In this document: positions 1 through 6,898 of the stretch, one piece after another
How positions within the stretch are numbered: the first letter of the stretch is position 1
Layout: each line of letters begins with the position of its first letter
NCBI RefSeq assembly: GCF_001894925.1
Contig: NZ_BCXD01000012.1
Span: forward strand, 62,001-126,000
DNA: 64,000 nt
Origin: Rhodococcus rhodnii NBRC 100604
GTDB taxonomy: Bacteria > Actinomycetota > Actinomycetes > Mycobacteriales > Mycobacteriaceae
Direction of reading: 5' to 3'
Translations under genes and position numbers: made by a program
Notes under the pieces: generated by a model
What the model saw: only the letters and a program-made list of their open reading frames with translations
Told to the model about the DNA's origin: nothing
Database searches by the model: none

Positions 1-893
1 TGGACTTCCGGCAGCTCAGATACTTCCTCGCCGTCAGCGAGGAGTTGAGCTTCAGCAAGGCGGCCGAGCGCTGCTTCATCTCGCAGTCGGCCATCAGTCA
101 TCAGGTGACCAACCTCGAACGGGACCTGGGAACCAAACTGTTCGAGCGCTCGACGCGAGTCGTGCGGCTGACCTCGGCCGGGTCGCGACTCACCCCGATC
201 GCTCAGCAGGTCCTCGCCCTCGAAGCGCAGGCGTACGCCGTCGCGCGCGAACCTCGCAACCGGATCCGGATCGCGGCGAACATGAGCTTCGGCGCCCAGG
301 CTCTCGACGCGATCGCGCGCGTCCGTGAGCAGCACCGCGAACTCGACGTCGAGTTCGTCATCAAGAGCTTCGCCGATCGTGTCGACGCGGTGGCGTCCGC
401 CGACGCCGACATCGCATTGATCCGCGGCACGGCGGTCCGTCCCGGTCTCGAAACGGTCCCCCTCGGCATCGAGGACCTCGTGATCGTGACGTCCCGGGAG
501 CACCCGCTCTCGGCGTTCTCGACCGTCGAGTTGGGCGAACTCGCGCCCTACCCGCTGCTGCTGCCGCCGCGGGGCAATCAGGTCCTGCTGCACCACATCG
601 TCGACGACGCCTTCCGTGAAGTGGGCCGACGGGTGCAACTCGGCCCGGCGATCGCTCGCGATCACACCGCAACCCTCGAGGTGATCGGCAACCCGCGCGC
701 GTGGACCGTGCTGTATCCCAGCACCGCGGAGGAGAACCGCCGTACCGGCCTGCACTTCATGCGGGAGGTGAAGGGCAGGCTCCGGGTGCCGGTGAGCGGC
801 GTCGTGCGCAGTGGCGTCACACCGAGTCCCGCCCTCGGAGTCGTGATCGACGCGTTGCGGCGTTCGATCGTCGACACCGAGGGCGGTGAGTGA
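1..893 (+). CDS. LysR-family transcriptional regulator (start cut by one base)
   Basis: A DNA-binding regulator with an N-terminal winged HTH (about residues 1-60) and a LysR substrate-binding domain. The frame is open from the first base: codons before the TTG at 45 read D-F-R-Q-L-R-Y-F-L-A-V, the classic LysR N-terminus. The first two bases 'tg' would complete an ATG/GTG whose first base lies just outside the window. The protein is thus about 297 residues and essentially whole. HTH residues such as S-K-A-A-E-R-C-F and S-H-Q-V-T-N-L-E fit the family. The ligand is not predictable. The usual LysR target, a divergent neighbour, would lie outside the window to the left. It ends 11 bases before a convergent gene. 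Confidence 0.9.
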   Translation, partial: DFRQLRYFLAVSEELSFSKAAERCFISQSAISHQVTNLERDLGTKLFERSTRVVRLTSAGSRLTPIAQQVLALEAQAYAVAREPRNRIRIAANMSFGAQALDAIARVREQHRELDVEFVIKSFADRVDAVASADADIALIRGTAVRPGLETVPLGIEDLVIVTSREHPLSAFSTVELGELAPYPLLLPPRGNQVLLHHIVDDAFREVGRRVQLGPAIARDHTATLEVIGNPRAWTVLYPSTAEENRRTGLHFMREVKGRLRVPVSGVVRSGVTPSPALGVVIDALRRSIVDTEGGE

Positions 894-904
894 CGCCCGG
901 GAAC

Positions 905-1855
905 TCAGGCGGCCGGGCGGGTGCGTCGCGAGGCCTTGACGAAGCCGTCGACCGCATCCCACACCGAGATCGCGACGACGATCACGGCGACCCAGGTGGC
1001 GGTGAGCGTCGCGCCGGACCAGCCGAGGTGTTCGACGAACTGCGGGTTGAACAGTGTGTCCGACGTGAACAGCCAGACGCCGATGCCCACCCACCCGAGG
1101 CACACCACCGCGTTGAGCACCGCGGTCGCGCGGGTGTAGCCGGCCCGGAACACCCAGACCGTCTGCGCCATCTCGACGACGATCAGGCCGAACACGAACG
1201 GCAGCAGCGTGTTCCACAGTTCCGGATCCAGAATCGGGATGCGCTCGCCGCCGTCGAAGATCGGCGAGCCGAAGTGCTGCCACACGAGCAGCGCCGCGAA
1301 GAGGCCGAGGAAGAGCAGGCCGGCCACGGTGTCGCCGATTCGGTGCGGTGAGGCGCTCGTCGGGAGTTCGGGGAGTTGCTCGGGTGTCCAGCGCATGCTG
1401 TCCGCGGCCTGCGGGGCGAGGCGCTCGACGATCGCGAAGACGGCGGTCGTCCAGAAGATCGTGTGGACGGCACCGGTCAGGGCCGTCACCACGGCGCCGG
1501 CGGCGACGGGCCCGACTCCGGCGCCGTCGCTGATCCGTCCCAGCGCGTCCACCGCCGCGAGGATCGGCAGGATGATCGCGAGCGCGATCACGGTCGTCCG
1601 CTGCCACAGGAAGTAGAAGCGTGGCCCGACGAGATGCATCGGGGTGCCACGGTAGGTCGCCGCGACCTGGAGCGGGTCGCCGAGGGTCTGCAGGGCGCGC
1701 TGCTCGGCGTCGTCCGCCGCAAGACCCGAGGACTGCAGGTCCTCGGCCGTGTCCGTGATGCGTTCGCGCAGTTCGCGATCGAGGTTCTGGCGCTCGTCCT
1801 TGTCGGCGACGAACCGCGTCGCGGCGTAGACGTAGCGATCGGTGAGGGTACTCAT
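905..1855 (-). CDS. Membrane protein with N-terminal permease-prefix (HAAS-like) domain
   Basis: 316 residues. The first 65 or so are soluble and helical (R-E-L-R-E-R-I-T-D-T-A-E-D-L, then E-Q-R-A-L-Q-T-L-G-D-P). This resembles the HAAS/permease-prefix domain that often accompanies PadR regulators. Six or so hydrophobic segments follow, near residues 85-105, 118-140, 178-198, 215-235, 242-262 and 285-305. The gene starts one base after the stop of the upstream padR-type gene, so the two are surely co-transcribed. In other genomes such pairs consist of a PadR repressor and a membrane protein whose job is unclear. No transport or enzyme motif is visible and I assign no function. Confidence 0.8.
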   Translation of the reverse strand: MSTLTDRYVYAATRFVADKDERQNLDRELRERITDTAEDLQSSGLAADDAEQRALQTLGDPLQVAATYRGTPMHLVGPRFYFLWQRTTVIALAIILPILAAVDALGRISDGAGVGPVAAGAVVTALTGAVHTIFWTTAVFAIVERLAPQAADSMRWTPEQLPELPTSASPHRIGDTVAGLLFLGLFAALLVWQHFGSPIFDGGERIPILDPELWNTLLPFVFGLIVVEMAQTVWVFRAGYTRATAVLNAVVCLGWVGIGVWLFTSDTLFNPQFVEHLGWSGATLTATWVAVIVVAISVWDAVDGFVKASRRTRPAA

Positions 1856-1856
1856 G

Positions 1857-2186
1857 TCAGTGTTCCTCCGTCAGTTCTGTGAGGCTCGCATCGAGCCGGC
1901 GCCATTCGTCGATCAGTGCGTCTGCCAAGTGAATTCCGGCTTCGCTGGTCCGGTAGAACTTCCTGGGCCGCGATTCGTCGGTGTTCCACTCGCTGTCGAG
2001 CAGTCCCTGTCGCTCGAGGCGGCGCAGCAGGGGATAGAGCGTGTTGCCGTCGACGGTGATTCCGGCGTCGTCGAGGGTTCCGAGCAGGGCATAGCCGTAG
2101 CCCGGCGTCTTCAATGCGGTCAGCGCCGCCATCACCACCGTTCCGCGGCGCAACTCCTGCAGGTGTCCTGCCGTCACATCGTCCAT
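1857..2186 (-). CDS. PadR-family transcriptional regulator
   Basis: A small winged-HTH repressor of about 109 residues. Visible PadR features are L-R-R-G-T-V-V-M-A-A-L followed by G-Y-G-Y-A-L-L and the wing-region pattern N-T-L-Y-P-L-L-R-R-L-E-R-Q-G-L-L, ending in a short dimerisation helix. Two in-frame ATGs exist, at 2195 and 2186. I chose 2186 because the predicted -10 box overlaps the upstream one and lies seven bases before the downstream one, which fits a leaderless mRNA. It is the first gene of a two-gene unit with the membrane protein. Operator-like repeats in its own promoter suggest autorepression. Confidence 0.9.
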   Translation of the reverse strand: MDDVTAGHLQELRRGTVVMAALTALKTPGYGYALLGTLDDAGITVDGNTLYPLLRRLERQGLLDSEWNTDESRPRKFYRTSEAGIHLADALIDEWRRLDASLTELTEEH

Positions 2187-2193
2187 GCGTCTC

Positions 2194-2223
2194 ATAATGA
2201 TGTGCGACGCACACTATTGTCAA
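2194..2223 (-). promoter_or_regulatory. Promoter of the padR-membrane protein operon
   Basis: Read on the minus strand, a perfect TTGACA (-35, bases 2218-2223) is followed after 18 bases by CATTAT (-10, bases 2194-2199). The ATG at 2186 is seven bases beyond it, predicting a leaderless transcript. Confidence 0.6.
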
Positions 2224-2248
2224 CCACGATCTTCATGTACGACGCACA
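2201..2248. promoter_or_regulatory. Probable PadR operator, two palindromic sites
   Basis: TGTGCGACGCACA at 2201-2213 is a perfect inverted repeat (6-base arms, one central base). It lies inside the -35/-10 spacer. A second copy, TGTACGACGCACA with one mismatch, is at 2236-2248, upstream of the -35. The centres are 35 bases apart. Position and symmetry fit repression by the adjacent PadR protein; the binding itself is inferred. Confidence 0.6.
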
Positions 2249-2381
2249 ACACTGTCGCGCCCTCCGACACGCCGAGAGTGAAACCGGACGACGGAGCCCG
2301 TCGATCGGAGCGCGATCGCCGCCATGATCACCGCCGACGACATCTCCGTGCTCGACCGGCCGGACACCCGTCCGGGGGGGG

Positions 2382-2654
2382 CTCGGTTTCGCGAAACACG
2401 TCGAGGGCAACGGCTTTCGGGCGCTGCTCGACCGGACCGCTCCGGTCGCCGACGAGGCAGAGAAAGAGGCCGCGCGGCTGGCGGCGGAGTTCGGAACCGA
2501 CCCGGCGCACCTGCTCGGCGCGCCGTTCGCATGGATCGGCACCGTCGACGAAATTCGTGCAGGTCTCGTCCGCCACCGCGAGCGGTGGGGAATCACCCGC
2601 TACACCGTACGAACCCCGAACCTGGACGCCGTACTCGGCGACGAGTCGGGGTGA
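2382..2654 (+). pseudogene. Remnant of an LLM-class F420-dependent oxidoreductase C-terminus
   Basis: Bases 2382-2654, in one frame, encode about 90 residues resembling the C-terminal end of an LLM-class F420-dependent oxidoreductase. Pieces such as G-T-D-P-A-H-L-L, F-A-W-I-G-T-V-D-E-I and E-R-W-G-I-T-R-Y-T-V-R recall this family. No start codon, RBS or N-terminal barrel precedes it: the same frame has a stop at 2325, and the only upstream ATG (2324) is in another frame. A run of eight G (2374-2381) sits at the point where the similarity begins. I read it as a decayed fragment. The rest of the 2196-2661 gap holds only the padR promoter and no other gene. Confidence 0.5.
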
Positions 2655-2661
2655 GGGTGTG

Positions 2662-3534
2662 TCAGACGCCGCGCGCCGAGCGGGCTTCCGTCGATGCGAC
2701 GGGTAGCGACGTGCGGTCGCCGGGCGGGCGGTTGCCGCGCAGCCAGCGGTTGGGGAGTTTGCCGGCGAGTTCGCCGAGCGGCCCGACGGCCGCGCCGAGG
2801 ATCGCGACGGTGTCCTGCAGCAGTTCGACGCTGTCGCTCATGCGCTCGAGGTTCGGCGCCAGCGAGGTCAGCGTCTGCGACAGCGACACGATCTGATCGA
2901 GCGGCCCGCCCTCCGCGATGAGGCGCTCGAACGCGCCGTTCTCGGCGAGCAGCGTCTCGAGGATGCCGTTCTGGGCGAGCGCGCGGTCGATGACGCCGCC
3001 CTTCGCGGTGAGCCGTTCGACGGCGCCGTCGTCGGCTGTGAGGCGTTCGAGCGGGCCGTCCTCGGCAGTGAGGCGATCGAGCAGCCCGCCGGGCGCGAGC
3101 AACCGGTCGAGCGGTCCGCCTTCGCTGAGGACGCGTTCGAGCGCGCCGTCGTCGGCGAGGACGCGGTCGAGCGGTCCGCCCTTCTGGAGCAGCCGATCCA
3201 CCGGCCCGCCTTCTTCGAGCAGCCGATCGAGGGTGCCGCCCTGGCGCGTGAGACGGTCGACGGGACCGCCGGCCTCGAGCAGCCGGTCGAGTGGGCCACC
3301 CGGCGCCAGCGCCTGGCCGAGGGGGCGGTCGTTCGCCGTGAGACTGGAGATCTGGTAGAGCATCTGCAGCGGAGCGCCGGTGTTCGACAGTCCCGAGACG
3401 CTCTCGGTGACGATCGCCGTGCTCGACACGGCGGAGCGGGCACTGCCCAGTGCGACCTGCGCGACGCCGATGGAGGCGTCGGTGACGGCGAGACCGATCT
3501 TGACCGGAGCGGCGATGAGCGACACCAGGTTCAT
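2662..3534 (-). CDS. Protein of unknown function with fourteen tandem decapeptide repeats
   Basis: 290 residues from ATG 3534 (a GTG at 3543 is the alternative). Residues 1-70 are mostly hydrophobic to amphipathic (N-L-V-S-L-I-A-A-P-V-K-I-G-L-A-V). They are followed by fourteen contiguous ten-residue units at about residues 78-217, with consensus x-G-G-P-L-D-R-L-L-x. Position 3 is Gly almost throughout, 6 is D/E, 7 is usually R, and 5, 8 and 9 are hydrophobic. A region without repeats (218-260) and a basic, Pro-rich tail follow. There is no signal peptide and no catalytic motif. The strict heptad-like hydrophobic spacing suggests a solenoid or an extended amphipathic rod lying on a membrane or polymer. 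Function unknown. It is divergent from phoP, whose upstream box it shares. Confidence 0.7.
   Translation of the reverse strand: MNLVSLIAAPVKIGLAVTDASIGVAQVALGSARSAVSSTAIVTESVSGLSNTGAPLQMLYQISSLTANDRPLGQALAPGGPLDRLLEAGGPVDRLTRQGGTLDRLLEEGGPVDRLLQKGGPLDRVLADDGALERVLSEGGPLDRLLAPGGLLDRLTAEDGPLERLTADDGAVERLTAKGGVIDRALAQNGILETLLAENGAFERLIAEGGPLDQIVSLSQTLTSLAPNLERMSDSVELLQDTVAILGAAVGPLGELAGKLPNRWLRGNRPPGDRTSLPVASTEARSARGV
2884..3303 (-). repeat. Decapeptide-coding tandem repeat (14 x 30 bp)
   Basis: Fourteen in-frame 30-base units within the preceding CDS. On the plus strand they show as recurring 'gcggtcgagcggtccgcc'-like blocks. Units differ at many third positions and some residues, so the array is old or selected at the protein level rather than a recent duplication. 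Confidence 0.85.
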
Positions 3535-3592
3535 GGTGATCACTGTAACCCCGGACACAGCCTCGGGCGCCGTGGGGAGAGAGCGTCGACGC

Positions 3593-3621
3593 TCACAGCG
3601 AGCTCCCAGGAAACGCCCAGC
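3593..3621 (+). promoter_or_regulatory. PhoP-type box upstream of phoP (three direct repeats)
   Basis: TCACAGC (3593-3599), TCCCAGG (3604-3610) and GCCCAGC (3615-3621) repeat with an exact 11-base period. The mycobacterial PhoP box is TCACAGC-N4-TCACAGC, so the first two units are a near match. The box begins 62 bases before the chosen phoP start. A weak -10 (CACACT, 3642-3647) is 20 bases beyond its end, a geometry suited to activation, here autoregulation. Confidence 0.65.
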
Positions 3622-3654
3622 TTCCCGGTGACGTGCCACGGCACACTGACGATC

Positions 3655-4365
3655 GTGACCGACCACGCCACGCCCGAAGCCCGCATCCTGCTCGTCGACG
3701 ACGAGCCGACGATCATCGAGCTGCTCACCGTGAGCCTGAAGTTCCAGGGATTCGAGGTGCGATCGGCGGCGACGGGCGCCGAAGGGCTCGACGTCGCGCG
3801 CTCGTTCCGGCCCGATGCCCTCGTGCTCGACGTGATGATGCCGGGTATGGACGGCCTTGGCCTGCTCAAACGGCTTCGCGCGGACGGTGTGGACGCACCG
3901 GTGCTGTTTCTCACCGCCAAGGATTCGGTCGAGGAAAAGGTCTCGGGGTTGACCCTCGGGGCCGACGATTATGTGACGAAGCCCTTCAGCCTCGAAGAAG
4001 TGGTCACCAGGCTGCGGGTGATTCTGCGCCGTGCGGGTCGACTCGACGCCGCCGTCGCGTCGCCGCGCGTGACGTTCGCCGACCTCGAACTCGACGACGA
4101 CACCCATGAGGTGTGGAAGGCGGGCGAGCCCGTCTCGCTCTCGCCGACCGAGTTCACCCTGCTGCGGTACTTCATGGTCAACGCGGGCACGGTGCTGAGC
4201 AAGCCGCGCATCCTCGATCATGTCTGGAACTACGACTTCGGCGGCGAGGTGGGCGTCGTCGAGTCGTACGTGTCCTATCTGCGGCGCAAGGTGGACACCG
4301 GCGAGACGCCGCTCATCCACACGCTGCGGGGCGTCGGCTACGTGATGCGCGAACCGCGGCGGTGA
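3655..4365 (+). CDS. phoP: Response regulator PhoP (OmpR family)
   Basis: 236 residues from GTG 3655, with a receiver domain at 8-125. The acidic pair is D15/D16, the phospho-acceptor is D59 in L-V-L-D-V-M-M-P-G-M-D-G and the lysine sits in Y-V-T-K-P-F-S. A winged-helix output domain (about 140-236) follows, with V-V-E-S-Y-V-S-Y-L-R-R-K. The sequence is strikingly close to M. tuberculosis PhoP, including S-L-K-F-Q-G-F-E-V, L-S-P-T-E-F-T-L-L-R-Y-F and the C-terminal H-T-L-R-G-V-G-Y-V. An in-frame GTG at 3628 would add nine residues. I prefer 3655 because a -10-like CACACT ends seven bases before it. phoR follows at once. In mycobacteria PhoP controls envelope lipid and stress genes. Here it probably regulates itself and the glycosyltransferase operon at 9582. 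Confidence 0.93.
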   Translation: MTDHATPEARILLVDDEPTIIELLTVSLKFQGFEVRSAATGAEGLDVARSFRPDALVLDVMMPGMDGLGLLKRLRADGVDAPVLFLTAKDSVEEKVSGLTLGADDYVTKPFSLEEVVTRLRVILRRAGRLDAAVASPRVTFADLELDDDTHEVWKAGEPVSLSPTEFTLLRYFMVNAGTVLSKPRILDHVWNYDFGGEVGVVESYVSYLRRKVDTGETPLIHTLRGVGYVMREPRR

Positions 4366-4367
4366 CG

Positions 4368-5786
4368 ATGCCCGGGGTCCGCACGCTTCCGCTGCGCTTC
4401 GGTCTCGTGCTCGCGGTGGTGCTGCTCACCGCCGTGGGCTTGCTGGCCAGCGGCGTCGCGGTGACGTCGGCGCTCGAGAACTCGCTGACGCGGCGCGTCG
4501 ACACCCAGCTCGAGGAGGCTGCGCAGGGCTGGGCGCGCCCGCTCGGCCCGCCACCGCGCGAGCTGGCGGGTGAGCCCGGGCCGGCGCGACCGCCCAGTTC
4601 GTTCTTCGTCCGCACGGTCGCACCCGACGGCACGGTGCTCCGGCAGGTCAACGACGGCGACGTCACGCCGTCGCTCCCCGACGCACCGGTGACCACGCCG
4701 ACGACAGTCGGTTCCGACGACGGCGATCAGCACTGGCGTGTGCTGTCCACGACCGGCTCCGACGGGACGACCACGGTCGGGCTCAGCCTCGCCGAGAACG
4801 ACGACACCGTGCAGCGGCTCGTCGTGCTGCAGGCACTGATCGGGCTCGGCGTCCTGGCCGCCGTCGCGGTCGCCGCCTATTTCGTCGTCCGGCGCTCGCT
4901 GCGGCCGCTGCGCGAGGTCGAGACCACGGCGGCCGCGATCGCGGGAGGTGACCTGCATCGGCGGGTCCCCGCGCGTGACCGCCGCACCGAGATCGGCCGG
5001 CTCTCCCACGCGCTCAACGGGATGCTCGCGCAGATCCAGCAGGCGTTCGCGGCCACCGCGGCGTCCGAGGACGCGGCGCGCCGCTCGGAGGAGAAGATGC
5101 GGCGTTTCGTCGCCGACGCGAGTCACGAGCTCAGGACGCCGCTGACGACGATCCGCGGGTTCGCCGAGCTCTATCGTCAGGGAGCGATGCCCGACACGGA
5201 CGCACTGATGAGCCGGATCGAGGGCGAGGCGTCGCGGATGGGACTGCTCGTCGAGGATCTGCTCGTGCTCGCGAGGCTCGACGCGCAGCGCCCGCTCGAC
5301 CGGCGCCCCGTCGACCTGCTCGCGGTGTGTTCCGACGCCGTGCACGCCGCGCGCGCGACCGCCCCGGATCGCGCGATCTCGCTCGTCGTGCTCGACGGTC
5401 CCGGCACACCCGAGGTCGTCGGCGACGATGCGCGGCTGCGGCAGGTGGTCGGCAATCTGCTCGGCAACGCCGTCGCGCACACGCCCGCCGACGCCGATGT
5501 CGTGGTGCGGTTGGGGACGACAGCGGATTCGGTCTTCGTCGAGGTCTCCGACACCGGGCCCGGCCTGTCGGAACACGATGCGGCCCATGTCTTCGAGCGC
5601 TTCTATCGCGCGGACACGTCACGGACACGCGCGAGTGGTGGATCGGGCCTGGGGTTGTCGATCGTCGCGGCCCTCGTCGCCGCGCACGCCGGCCGGGTCT
5701 CGGTGGAGTCGATGGCCGGCGAGGGAGCGACGTTCCGGGTCGAGCTGCCGCGCGAAGGCCTGTCAGGCAGCGCCCTCGAGCCGTAG
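4368..5786 (+). CDS. phoR: Sensor histidine kinase PhoR
   Basis: 472 residues, against about 485 in M. tuberculosis PhoR. Features in order: TM1 near 10-32, an extracytoplasmic sensor segment, TM2 near 150-174, HAMP (R-R-S-L-R-P-L-R-E-V-E onward), and an H-box D-A-S-H-E-L-R-T-P-L-T-T with phospho-acceptor H253. The ATPase boxes follow: N-L-L-G-N-A-V-A-H-T, D-T-G-P-G-L and G-G-S-G-L-G-L-S. It pairs with PhoP, whose stop lies two bases upstream. An in-frame GTG at 4362 would overlap that stop and add two residues. Its end overlaps the convergent ogt gene by 24 bases. Confidence 0.93.
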   Translation: MPGVRTLPLRFGLVLAVVLLTAVGLLASGVAVTSALENSLTRRVDTQLEEAAQGWARPLGPPPRELAGEPGPARPPSSFFVRTVAPDGTVLRQVNDGDVTPSLPDAPVTTPTTVGSDDGDQHWRVLSTTGSDGTTTVGLSLAENDDTVQRLVVLQALIGLGVLAAVAVAAYFVVRRSLRPLREVETTAAAIAGGDLHRRVPARDRRTEIGRLSHALNGMLAQIQQAFAATAASEDAARRSEEKMRRFVADASHELRTPLTTIRGFAELYRQGAMPDTDALMSRIEGEASRMGLLVEDLLVLARLDAQRPLDRRPVDLLAVCSDAVHAARATAPDRAISLVVLDGPGTPEVVGDDARLRQVVGNLLGNAVAHTPADADVVVRLGTTADSVFVEVSDTGPGLSEHDAAHVFERFYRADTSRTRASGGSGLGLSIVAALVAAHAGRVSVESMAGEGATFRVELPREGLSGSALEP

Positions 5787-6356
5787 CAGCGCTGTCTTCG
5801 TGTCGAGTCCGCCCAGGTAACCGCCGAGGCTCCCGTCCGTGCGCAGCACCCGGTGGCACGGCACCACGACGGGCAGCGGGTTGGTGGCGCACGCAGAGCC
5901 GACGGCCCGTGCGGCGCGGGGACTGCCGATGCGGGCGGCGAGTTGCGCATAGGTCGCGGTGGTGCCGTACCGGATCGTCGGCAGCAACTGCTGTACCTCG
6001 CGCCGGAACCTGCTCGACAACGCGAAGTCGAGCGGGACGTCGAACTCGCGGCGCCGGCCCGCGAAGTACTCGTCGAGTTCCCGGCGCACCGCATCGAGCC
6101 GCCGCGGTGCACGCAGAATCCGCGGGCTCACCCGGCGGGCGATGCCGGCGAGTACGGCGTCGTGATCCTCGTTGTCGAACACGACACGCAGCAACCCGCG
6201 CTCGGTCGCTGCGAGCAGCAGTTGCCCGATCGGCGAGTCGATCGGCGCGAGTGCGACGTCGAGGACGCCGACGTCGTCGGCACGCTGTTCGAGGCGATCG
6301 TGCAGAGCCGCGAGCCGGGCGTCGGATGCCGTGATCGTGGGGAGTGCGTCGTTCAT
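5763..6356 (-). CDS. ogt: Methylated-DNA--protein-cysteine methyltransferase
   Basis: Suicide repair enzyme that removes O6-alkyl groups from guanine by transfer to its own cysteine. 197 residues. The N-terminal domain is ribonuclease-like (P-I-G-Q-L-L-L-A-A-T-E-R-G-L-L). The C-terminal DNA-binding domain has Y-G-T-T-A-T-Y-A-Q-L-A, a helix with R-A-A-R-A-V-G-S-A, and the active site V-V-P-C-H-R-V with C167. The length is slightly above the usual 160-180 because of an N-terminal extension. Monocistronic and convergent with phoR. Confidence 0.95.
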   Translation of the reverse strand: MNDALPTITASDARLAALHDRLEQRADDVGVLDVALAPIDSPIGQLLLAATERGLLRVVFDNEDHDAVLAGIARRVSPRILRAPRRLDAVRRELDEYFAGRRREFDVPLDFALSSRFRREVQQLLPTIRYGTTATYAQLAARIGSPRAARAVGSACATNPLPVVVPCHRVLRTDGSLGGYLGGLDTKTALLRLEGAA

Positions 6357-6408
6357 GACCGGTAGACGCCGGGCGACCGCGGGATGTGAGGTCCGGCAGG
6401 TCGGCGGG

Positions 6409-6837
6409 TCAGCGGCTCGACACGTGCTCGCCGTCGCCCTGCTCGCGCAGCGCCGCCTTGATGCGCTCGGCGGCGTCGTCCATCGACTCCGGCGACGGGT
6501 CGCGTTCGGCGTTCGCGAAGTCGAAGTTGCCGAGCTCGTACGCGGGAAAGACGTGCACGTGCAGGTGCGGGACCTCGAGGCCCGCGATCACGAGCCCGGC
6601 GCGCGGTGCGTCGAAGGCGGCGACGACGGCCTGCCCGACCGTCTGTGCGACCGAGGTGATCTTCGCCCACAGCGCGGGATCGATCGACTGCCAGTTGTCG
6701 ACCTCGTCACGCGGGACGACGAGGGTGTGACCCTGCGTGAAGGGATTGATGGTGAGGAAGGCGACGACGTCGTCGTCCTCCCACACGAACCGACCCGGAA
6801 ACTCGCCGCTGATGATCTTGCTGAAGACGGAGGCCAT
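6409..6837 (-). CDS. HIT-family nucleotide-binding protein
   Basis: 142 residues from ATG 6837. The histidine triad H-L-H-V-H-V-F is at 91-97 (H91, H93, H95), and the N-terminal [10 protein letters not shown] is typical of Hint/HIT hydrolases acting on nucleoside phosphoramidates or dinucleotides. The substrate is not predictable. The M. tuberculosis neighbour of phoPR (Rv0759c) is also a HIT protein, supporting orthology. The start is backed by a TACCCT -10 box six bases upstream. Confidence 0.92.
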   Translation of the reverse strand: MASVFSKIISGEFPGRFVWEDDDVVAFLTINPFTQGHTLVVPRDEVDNWQSIDPALWAKITSVAQTVGQAVVAAFDAPRAGLVIAGLEVPHLHVHVFPAYELGNFDFANAERDPSPESMDDAAERIKAALREQGDGEHVSSR

Positions 6838-6843
6838 GACGTC

Positions 6844-6849
6844 AGGGTA
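6844..6849 (-). promoter_or_regulatory. -10 box of the HIT gene, leaderless
   Basis: TACCCT on the minus strand ends six bases before the ATG at 6837, so the transcript probably begins at the start codon. Confidence 0.45.
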
Positions 6850-6898
6850 GGTCACGAAAACCCACACGGCGGAGAGCACCATCGTCGACTGTGGAGAT

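Noticed and set aside
2324-2896. A plus-strand 190-codon ORF from ATG 2324
   Set aside because: It runs antisense into the decapeptide-repeat gene and has no homology-like pattern; only another frame of the region shows similarity.
2884-3303. Regular 30-bp DNA repeats as a CRISPR array
   Set aside because: The repeats are contiguous, without spacers, all in one reading frame and encode a decapeptide.
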